From: CAG-791 sp963655255
GTDB taxonomy: Bacteria; Bacillota; Clostridia; Lachnospirales; Lachnospiraceae
Length of the DNA: 64,000 bases
Reading direction: 5' to 3'
Assembly (NCBI GenBank): GCA_963655255.1
Contig: CAVKEB010000001.1
Coordinates: 62,001 to 126,000 of the forward strand
Translations under genes and position numbers: made by a program
Notes under the pieces: model-generated
Database searches by the model: none
What the model was told of the DNA's origin: nothing
What the model saw: only the letters and a program-made list of their open reading frames with translations
Shown here: one piece after another, positions 58,215-64,000 of the stretch
Position numbering within the stretch: the first letter of the stretch is position 1
Layout: each line of letters starts with the position of its first letter

Positions 58215-59929
58215 TGCTGATTTCCTCTTGTCCGGAAGAATTCCGAAATCCCCTGTCCCAGGACATCGTAATTCACCGGTTTTGCAAAATGTCCGTCCAT
58301 GCCGCTCTCACGGGAAAGTCTCTCATCCTCCACGAAGGCATCCGCCGACAGGGCAAAAATCGGAATCCGGCCCGCGTCGCTTCGTCTCAGTGTCCGGATG
58401 GCTCTTGCCGCCGTGCGTCCGTCCATCTCCGGCATCTGCACATCCATCAGGATGAAATCGTAATATCCTGCCGGGTGTTTTTCGAACAGATCCACGGCTT
58501 CCCGTCCGTTCGCCGCGATTTCGACCTCTGCGCCCATGCCGCCCAAAAGCTCCCCGGCGATCATCGCGTTGATCTCGTTGTCTTCGGCATAGAGAATCCT
58601 CTTCCCGCGGAACACCGCCTTCGGGTCCTCATCCTTCTGCGCGGTGAAACCGGGTTCCGCCTTCGCAGAAGGTGCCGCATCCTCCGCCACCGGAAGGTGC
58701 AGGAAAACGCTGAAGTCCGAGCCCTTCCCCGGCATGCTCTCCACCACAATCTCGCCGCCCATCAGGCGCACCAGCTGGTCGGTGATTGCCATGCCCAGGC
58801 CGGTTCCTCCGTACTTCTTCGAGGTCTCGATGGACTCCTGTTCAAAAGGCCGGAAAATCCGGTTGATGAATTCCGGCTCCATGCCGATTCCCGTGTCGTG
58901 AACGCGGATCATCAGATCCGCCGTATCGTCCCGGAGCATCATCTGCCGGAACGTGACGATGATCTCTCCTTCGCTCGTGAATTTCACGGCGTTGGAGAGG
59001 AAGTTGATGATGACCTGGCTGATGCGCAGTTCGTCGCCGATCACGCAGTCCACCGTCATTTCCTCGAAGTTCACCGCATACCGGATGCCGCGGGCTTCCA
59101 GATTCTTGGCGAACATATCATACAGACGGCTTCCCAGCTCTCTCAGGCTGAAGCGCTTCTCCTCGAGCTCCACCTTGCCGGCCTCGATCCGCGACATATC
59201 CAGAATGTCATTGATCAGAGCGAGCTGATGGTCGGAAAGCTCCTGCGCCTTTTCCAGATATTGATAGGCGGAACTCCCCTTGTCCAGCTTCTCCTCCGCC
59301 AGCGTTAAAAGCCCCTGAATGCCGTTCATCGGGGTGCGGATTTCATGCGACATTCTCGACAGGAAGCTCGTCTTCGACTGGCTGGCCTCGTGTGCCTCCC
59401 GAAGAAGCTTCTCCGACCGCTCCAGCTGAAGATGGTATTCCGTATCCCGCCGGAATGTCAGAAGGTCGTACTGCCCCGAGGGATCCCGCCATGCGCAAAG
59501 GCGGATCCACTCTCCCCCCTGCTGCTCCCAGCTGCGCTCAAAGGGGTTCCTTCCGTCCCAGGCAAGATAAGCCTTCCATCCCGCTCCGGCCTCGCCGCTC
59601 CCGGTCATGCAGCGGTCAAGAGAAGACACGTCCTCCTGCAATTCCGCGAGCGTCACGCCAAGGAGCTTCTCCATATTGCCCGCCGCATAGACGGGAAGCC
59701 GGTCTTTGTTGCGGAGAGTCAGACAGACCTCATCGGTCCTTCCCGTCCATGAGGACAGGAAGGCACGTTCCGCCCCATTCCGGCGGCAGCCATGCCCTTT
59801 CTCATTCCTCTTCCCGCACAGAAAGGAAGCCGCAAGAACCGTCGCAATCACCAGTTCCAGACAGCCGATTGTTATAAGACCCCAGTGCTGTCCCAGGGCC
59901 GTCAGCAGTTGTGCCGCCGTGTTTGTCAT
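58211..59929 (-). CDS. Hybrid sensor histidine kinase with C-terminal receiver domain
   Basis: 572 residues. One membrane segment (ITIGCLELVIATVLAASFLC, residues 19-38), a PAS-like domain (about 60-165), then HisKA with FLSRMSHEIRTPMNGIQGLL, the ATPase domain (FLSNAVKFTSEGEIIV; DTGIGMEPEFINRIFRPFEQ; GGTGLGMAITDQLVRLMGGE), and a receiver domain with phospho-acceptor Asp in FILMDVQMPEMDGRTAARAI. There is no DNA-binding output domain, so a separate phosphotransfer or regulator is expected elsewhere. Start 59929 follows AAAGGA. Its stop overlaps the leucine-rich-repeat gene start (ATGA); it leads the five-gene operon. Confidence 0.93.
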   Translation of the reverse strand: MTNTAAQLLTALGQHWGLITIGCLELVIATVLAASFLCGKRNEKGHGCRRNGAERAFLSSWTGRTDEVCLTLRNKDRLPVYAAGNMEKLLGVTLAELQEDVSSLDRCMTGSGEAGAGWKAYLAWDGRNPFERSWEQQGGEWIRLCAWRDPSGQYDLLTFRRDTEYHLQLERSEKLLREAHEASQSKTSFLSRMSHEIRTPMNGIQGLLTLAEEKLDKGSSAYQYLEKAQELSDHQLALINDILDMSRIEAGKVELEEKRFSLRELGSRLYDMFAKNLEARGIRYAVNFEEMTVDCVIGDELRISQVIINFLSNAVKFTSEGEIIVTFRQMMLRDDTADLMIRVHDTGIGMEPEFINRIFRPFEQESIETSKKYGGTGLGMAITDQLVRLMGGEIVVESMPGKGSDFSVFLHLPVAEDAAPSAKAEPGFTAQKDEDPKAVFRGKRILYAEDNEINAMIAGELLGGMGAEVEIAANGREAVDLFEKHPAGYYDFILMDVQMPEMDGRTAARAIRTLRRSDAGRIPIFALSADAFVEDERLSRESGMDGHFAKPVNYDVLGQGISEFFRTRGNQQ

Positions 59930-60148
59930 TTTCCTTTATTTCTCCGATATTTTTATCCAATGGATGGAAAAGCGGGAACAGCCGTTTTCCGCGACCATTC
60001 CCGCCAGCTGAGCATACGATCACAATCTCATTCAGAATATCATATCCTCTCTCTTTTTCCTACACGGAACGCGCTTTTCATGAATATTCAGACATTTCCG
60101 GTCAAGTGTCGGTTTCCCCGGGAGCCATTCGCCGACAGGCAGTTTATT

Positions 60149-61552
60149 TTAAGCTCCTGCAAGACTTTTCTTCGACCAGCGGTGTCCGGCGAGGCGGATC
60201 AGAAAAATCACGCCGCGGAAGCACAGCTCGATGCACATTGCAGTCCACACGCCGCGAAGGCCGATTCGGGGAGCCAGGAAGGCCGCCAGCGGAATCCGCA
60301 CCGCCCACATGCTCAGAAGGCTCATGCAGGAGGGAACGAGCGTATCGCCCGCACCGCGGAACACGCCGCCCGCCACAATGGAAGCCCCGAACATCGGTTC
60401 CGCGAAGGCTTCGATCCGAAGAACCGAGGCACCGAGCGCCCGCACCTTCTGGTCCGGCGTCAGGATTCCGATCATCTGCGGCGCAAAAGCGAACATCAGG
60501 GCTCCGCTCCCCGCCATCAGAAGCGCTCCGAAAATCGTCGTCAGCCAGCCGAGCCTCCGCACCAGATCCTGTCTGCCCGCACCGATGCTCTGTCCGATCA
60601 GCGTCGTTGCCGCAGAACCGATGCCGTAGCCCGGCATGTAGCAGAGGCTCTCCGCCGTGACGGCCAGCGAATTGGCCGCGATCGCAAGCGTGCCGAGCGG
60701 CGCGACGATGGTGGTGCAGGTAATCTGCGCCGCGCACAGAACCGAGGACTCGAACGCAATCGGCAGCGCGATTTTCGCGGCAACGCCGAGGTCATGTGCC
60801 TGCATCCGGAGCGGTTCGCCGCGGTGATGCCGCAGAATCCGGCTCCTCCACTGAATGTAGACAATCCCGGCGACCAGAGCCGTCGACTCCGCGAGCGTCG
60901 TTCCGAGCGCCGCACCGGCAACTCCCAGTCCCGCACCGGGGAGCGTCAGACCCGCCACAGAGTGCTCCGGGAAAATCGTAAACGAGTTGAACACCACGTC
61001 CAGAATGCACGTCATCACCAGAAGAAGGCTCGGAGCCGTCATGTTGCCCGTGCACTGGAGTGCCCCGGAGACCAGATTGAGAAGCGTCATCACCGGCATG
61101 GTCAGGGAGAACACGAGAAAATAGTCCGCAGAATGTCCCACAATATCGGCATCTCCGCCGAGCCATACCGGGAGCCCTGCGTGAATCAGCACGCCCACGA
61201 GACCGATGAGAGCTCCCATGCACAGAACCGACACGATGCCCTGACGGAAAATATCCCTTGCCTTCTTCTCATTTCCCGCGCCGACATACTGCGCGATCTG
61301 CACGGAGAAACCGGTTCCCACTGCGTTTCCGATCCCGCCCATGAGCCATGTCGTGGAGGCGATCAGGCCGATGGAGGCCGATGCATCCGCGCCCAGCGAT
61401 CCCACCATGGACGCGTCGATGTACTCCATGATGATTTCCGAAATCTGCGCAAGGATCCCCGGTATGCTCAGCTGCACGATCAGAAGGAGCTGCTGCCGGA
61501 AGGTCAGCTTCTTTCCTTCCCGCAGGTCTTTTAACAGTTGGTTTTGTCCCAT
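60149..61552 (-). CDS. MATE-family efflux transporter
   Basis: 467 residues, about 12 membrane segments. The start LLLIVQLSIPGILAQISEII and MEYIDASMVGSLGADASASI match the NorM/DinF-type MATE family that exports cationic compounds using an ion gradient. The repeated second half is visible at ALPIAFESSVLCAAQIT. It differs from the MATE gene at 19584 in subgroup. The ribosome site is weak (GAAAGTGAAAG). It is monocistronic and divergent from the HicB-like gene. Confidence 0.9.
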   Translation of the reverse strand: MGQNQLLKDLREGKKLTFRQQLLLIVQLSIPGILAQISEIIMEYIDASMVGSLGADASASIGLIASTTWLMGGIGNAVGTGFSVQIAQYVGAGNEKKARDIFRQGIVSVLCMGALIGLVGVLIHAGLPVWLGGDADIVGHSADYFLVFSLTMPVMTLLNLVSGALQCTGNMTAPSLLLVMTCILDVVFNSFTIFPEHSVAGLTLPGAGLGVAGAALGTTLAESTALVAGIVYIQWRSRILRHHRGEPLRMQAHDLGVAAKIALPIAFESSVLCAAQITCTTIVAPLGTLAIAANSLAVTAESLCYMPGYGIGSAATTLIGQSIGAGRQDLVRRLGWLTTIFGALLMAGSGALMFAFAPQMIGILTPDQKVRALGASVLRIEAFAEPMFGASIVAGGVFRGAGDTLVPSCMSLLSMWAVRIPLAAFLAPRIGLRGVWTAMCIELCFRGVIFLIRLAGHRWSKKSLAGA

Positions 61553-61556
61553 AGAA

Positions 61557-61584
61557 TTGCTTTCACTTTCTTTTTTCGTTATAC
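61557..61584 (+). promoter_or_regulatory. Candidate promoter of the HicB-like gene
   Basis: TTGCTT (61557-61562), 16 bp and TATACT (61579-61584) on the plus strand. The resulting leader of about 165 nt contains a GCGGCA-CTGC-TGCCGC hairpin just before the ribosome site. The region also holds the upstream DNA of the divergent MATE gene. Confidence 0.55.
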
Positions 61585-61755
61585 TCTCTTATCGGAAAAC
61601 GGTCTGTCCTCCCGGATTTTTGCTGCAAAACGGCACTCTTTGCAACGAGGCCGTCCGGCTATGGCATGACCGCGCAGACCGGAGTTTCCATGTACTTTCC
61701 CTGTATCTACGCACTACTTATGCTGCGGCACTGCTGCCGCGGAAAGGATTTTCTT

Positions 61756-62040
61756 ATGACGTTTACTTATCCTGCCGTCATGCGCCTTGGCGATGACGGC
61801 CGCTATACCGGTTATTTTCCGGATCTCGACGACTGCACCTTCGAGGGCGGCAGCATTGATGAAGCCATTGACGCGGCCATCGCTGCCGAAAAGAGCTGGA
61901 TTGAGGTCCAGATGGATGAAGATGATGAATACGGCGCGGAGATGCCCTTTATCTCCGATCACGAGGACATCCCGCTGAAAGACGGCGAGTTCATCCGCGA
62001 CATCGCCGTGATCATGCATTTTGAAGTAGGTTATTATTGA
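61756..62040 (+). CDS. Orphan HicB-like protein
   Basis: 94 residues. The fold of HicB is recognisable: FTYPAVMRLGDDGRYTGYFP, then DLDDCTFEGGSIDEAIDAAI with the typical G-x-x-x-x-E-A helix. The usual C-terminal DNA-binding domain is missing, and the tail is instead ISDHEDIPLKDGEFIRDIAV. No hicA toxin is adjacent on either side. It may be an antitoxin-derived protein of another role. ATG 61756 follows AAAGGA. Its last 7 nt overlap the 3' end of convergent truA, and its terminator lies inside truA. Confidence 0.8.
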   Translation: MTFTYPAVMRLGDDGRYTGYFPDLDDCTFEGGSIDEAIDAAIAAEKSWIEVQMDEDDEYGAEMPFISDHEDIPLKDGEFIRDIAVIMHFEVGYY

Positions 62041-62804
62041 AAATCCACCTTCATAAGGCACAGGCCTGCTGCGGGAGCAGTCGGGCCTGCTTTTTTGCGG
62101 TCCCCGGCCTCCAGAATCCGGTCCATGTCCTCCGGTGTCATTCTGCCGTACCCCGCTTCCAGGAGGGTTCCCGTGAGGATCCGGACCATGTTCTGGAGGA
62201 ACCCGGTTCCGTGATAGTAGATGCGGATGTAGTGTCCCGTCGTCTCCAGACGAATGGAGTCCACCCGGCGAACGGTGGACTTCTTCATGTGGGAATTGCC
62301 GCAGAAGCTCTTAAAGTCATGCTCGCCCACAAGGCGTTCCGCCGCGGTCCGCATTCTCTCCACATCCGGCATTTCCTTCAGCATCCACACATACTTCCGG
62401 TCAAAAACCGGCTTGCTCCCGTCCTCACTGTACCAGAGCGTGTACCGATAGGTCTTTCCCGTCGCCTTGAAGCGGCTGTGGAAGCGGTCCGCCGCCCGCT
62501 TCACCTCGTTTACGCTGATGTCGTCCGGCAGATACCGGTTCAGATACCTCTGGATCTCCTCCTCCGAGAGGTCCGTGTCCAGAAGAACATTGGCCGTCAT
62601 GGCTCTTGCATGAACTCCGGCATCCGTCCTCCCGGCCCCGATCACCGTCACCGGTTTCTCCGGCTTCTTCCCGGAGGCCGTCTCCAGCATCTGCGTCAGG
62701 ACGGTCTCGAGCTTCCCCTGGATGGTCATATCCGTATTCGGCTGATGCTCCCAGCCGTAGTAGCGCGTGCCGTCGTAGCTGACGATCATTTTATAATTCT
62801 TCAT
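62034..62804 (-). CDS. truA: tRNA pseudouridine(38-40) synthase
   Basis: 256 residues, normal length. TruA converts uridines 38-40 of the tRNA anticodon arm to pseudouridine. The catalytic Asp is in GAGRTDAGVHARAM. The N-terminal MIVSYDGTRYYGWEHQP, and YHGTGFLQNMVRILTGTLLE near the C terminus, are conserved family parts. The start at 62804 follows AAAGG. It is convergent with the HicB-like gene, overlapping by 7 nt, and divergent from the CYTH gene. Confidence 0.96.
   Translation of the reverse strand: MKNYKMIVSYDGTRYYGWEHQPNTDMTIQGKLETVLTQMLETASGKKPEKPVTVIGAGRTDAGVHARAMTANVLLDTDLSEEEIQRYLNRYLPDDISVNEVKRAADRFHSRFKATGKTYRYTLWYSEDGSKPVFDRKYVWMLKEMPDVERMRTAAERLVGEHDFKSFCGNSHMKKSTVRRVDSIRLETTGHYIRIYYHGTGFLQNMVRILTGTLLEAGYGRMTPEDMDRILEAGDRKKAGPTAPAAGLCLMKVDFQ
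62061..62096 (+). terminator. Terminator of the HicB-like gene inside truA
   Basis: CAGGCC (62061-62066) pairs with GGCCTG (62084-62089), with an inner CTGCT/AGCAG pairing, then TTTTTT on the plus strand. It lies in the 3' coding part of truA, where it reads as Ala/Pro-rich codons. Confidence 0.8.
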
Positions 62805-62950
62805 GAAAACCCTTTCTTGACGATTTCTTTTTTCGCTTTACACTGAAATTACAAAGCGGCCGGATTTCTTCCCATGCAGACGGAGGATTCCCTGCGTCCG
62901 CCGCAAAGATCAATCCTCAAATTTCATTTGAATCACAAGGAGCTTCTCAT

Positions 62951-63523
62951 ATGACGGAATCTCATTTCCATGTAACCTCATCCTCCCGTTCGGACTCCGA
63001 ACAGAAAACTCCGCTTGAAATCGAGCGCAAATGGCTGGTCGAAGGCTGGCCCCCGGCATCCGCGCATCTTACTCTTCTTAAGGAAGAGCTCATGCGGCAG
63101 GGGTACCTCTGCGTAGAACCGACGGTGCGCATCCGCGAGGAAACCATCCTTGGAGAAACGCCCTCCTATATTCTCTGCTTCAAGAGCCGCGGGAACGGGC
63201 TCACCCGCAAGGAAATCGAATTCCCGATCGCACCGGAGAACTTCCGTCAGCTGGAAGACCTCATCGGCCTTCCCCTCATTCCCAAGCTCCGCAGGACCTA
63301 TCTTCTCGCAGATGGACATCACCTCGAGGTCAACGCCGTGGACGAGGAGGCTCCCACTGCTTTTTTCTATGCGGAAGTCGAGTTCTCCTCCGAGGAAGAA
63401 GCCAGGCGCTTCTCCCCGGACGCCGCCCGTCTGGGCGAATACCTGCAAAATGACGTCACTTACACCCCCGGCATGACGATGGGAGCCTACTGGCGGAGGA
63501 ACCGCCTCGGTCAGGACTCCTGA
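62951..63523 (+). CDS. CYTH-domain protein (triphosphate tunnel fold)
   Basis: 190 residues. EIERKWLV near residue 23 is the ExExK signature of the CYTH superfamily. Alternating charged strands follow (VRIREETILGETPSYILCFK; KEIEFPIAPENFRQLEDLIG; FFYAEVEFSSEEEARRF), as in tunnel enzymes that hydrolyse tripolyphosphate or act on nucleotides. Bacterial single-domain members are usually triphosphatases of unclear physiological role. The first 18 residues are a Ser-rich extension. ATG 62951 follows AAGGAG at 8 nt. It is monocistronic with a terminator. Confidence 0.9.
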   Translation: MTESHFHVTSSSRSDSEQKTPLEIERKWLVEGWPPASAHLTLLKEELMRQGYLCVEPTVRIREETILGETPSYILCFKSRGNGLTRKEIEFPIAPENFRQLEDLIGLPLIPKLRRTYLLADGHHLEVNAVDEEAPTAFFYAEVEFSSEEEARRFSPDAARLGEYLQNDVTYTPGMTMGAYWRRNRLGQDS

Positions 63524-63584
63524 CGCCGTCCCTGTTACGGGAAGCGGTCCTTTTCGCAGAGCATTTCCTGCCTTTCCGCACACT

Positions 63585-63627
63585 GCCGCAGACAGGCTCT
63601 TTGAGTTTGGCCTTGTCTGCGGCTTTT
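63585..63627 (+). terminator. Terminator of the CYTH gene
   Basis: GCCGCAGACA (63585-63594) with GGC pairs with GCC-TTGTCTGCGGC (63610-63623), followed by TTTTC on the plus strand. Confidence 0.85.
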
Positions 63628-63671
63628 CTGTAGCTTCCGTGTTCTCGTGCGTGATTGTTCCGATCCGCCGA

Positions 63672-64000
63672 TCAGGACAAGTTATTTTTCCTGCTGTGTC
63701 CGTGGTTGGCGAGCCACACCAGGCCCCGGAGAGCCCACAGGGGAACGCCGGGTGCAAAGGCTTTCAATGCCCGGACCGGCACATCCGCCGTCGTCGAATA
63801 GGACATCCGGAACACCGGATCCTCCTCATTCCACTCGGAGTTCCCGGTCTGCTTCATGCATCCCTTCTTCATCGCTTTTAATACGCATCGGCAGATCCGG
63901 CTGTACGGGGCCATTTCGGAGATTGAGCTCTCCATGGAAAAGTTCCCCGGCTCTGCCTCCGTCTCCTCCGGAATCTCTCCCTCCATGATGCGGCGCCACT
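63672..64000 (-). CDS. C-terminal part of a probable GH3 beta-glucosidase (cut by window edge)
   Basis: The frame is open to the window end, so only the last 109 codons are visible. The tail FSMESSISEMAPYSRICRCV and YSTTADVPVRALKAFA, then LWALRGLVWLANHGHSRK, resembles the C-terminal extension found after the fibronectin-III-like domain of GH3 beta-glucosidases, where a P-L-R-A-L stretch and N-G-H motif occur. The active site would be outside the window, so this call rests on the tail only. A first in-frame ATG at 63986 is unlikely to be the true start. Confidence 0.5.
   Translation of the reverse strand, partial: WRRIMEGEIPEETEAEPGNFSMESSISEMAPYSRICRCVLKAMKKGCMKQTGNSEWNEEDPVFRMSYSTTADVPVRALKAFAPGVPLWALRGLVWLANHGHSRKNNLS

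Noticed and set aside
1..64000. CRISPR array, tRNA or rRNA genes, phage or transposase genes
   Set aside because: None recognised on reading both strands; the only regular repeats are the short hairpin families, without spacer-repeat periodicity.

Overview
The window looks like a chromosomal segment of a Gram-positive Clostridia member, most likely Lachnospiraceae. Supporting signs are the AGGAGG-type ribosome sites, a perfect CIRCE element upstream of htpG, a YesM/AraC two-component pair beside a family 1 sugar ABC transporter, heterodimeric ABC exporters, and a DUF5716/DUF5717-type gene pair that I associate with Lachnospiraceae. Base composition looks moderately GC-rich, which produces many long antisense shadow ORFs. 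I see no rRNA, tRNA, CRISPR array, phage or transposase gene.

Region 1 (1-14.6 kb) is a plant-polysaccharide and uronate locus. On the minus strand, an AraC-type response regulator and YesM-type sensor kinase precede a lipoprotein solute-binding protein, two MalF/MalG-type permeases, an unassigned glycosidase-like protein and a tagaturonate reductase (uxaB) cut by the window edge. A class A beta-lactamase-like protein, a YfbR-type nucleotidase and a small orphan protein lie upstream. On the plus strand are a GH127 beta-L-arabinofuranosidase and a YefM/RelE-type toxin-antitoxin pair.

Region 2 (14.7-31.9 kb) holds a heterodimeric ABC exporter under a MarR regulator with a very clear double operator, two MATE-type or metal transporters, a GGDEF protein, an aldo-keto reductase with a MerR-type promoter, a response regulator-kinase-ABC-FtsX-type permease operon, an acetyltransferase and purA.

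Region 3 (32.0-43.2 kb) holds purB, a little-studied gene set (giant DUF5717-like protein, a 28-residue microgene, an actin/Hsp70-fold DUF5716-like protein and a helical TPR-like protein), an Hsp90 with unusual acidic insertions, and a PrsA-like lipoprotein. The DUF5717-led set has its own structured leader and a candidate -10 box, and is the best candidate for an undescribed system.

Region 4 (43.2-49.7 kb) holds dihydrofolate reductase and thymidylate synthase separated by a repeat-rich spacer, a beta-CASP nuclease, a TraX-type membrane acyltransferase and an Mbeg1-like lipase with a membrane tail.

Region 5 (49.7-64 kb) is dominated by a five-gene minus-strand operon: hybrid sensor kinase, large leucine-rich-repeat surface protein, MoxR ATPase, DUF58 protein, and a transglutaminase-fold membrane protein whose catalytic Cys is replaced. 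Three of its four junctions overlap, and the fourth leaves one base. This is the second strong candidate for a new system. A MATE exporter, an orphan HicB-like protein, truA, a CYTH protein and the tail of a probable GH3 beta-glucosidase finish the window.

A dispersed 64-nt double-hairpin repeat occurs at least four times.
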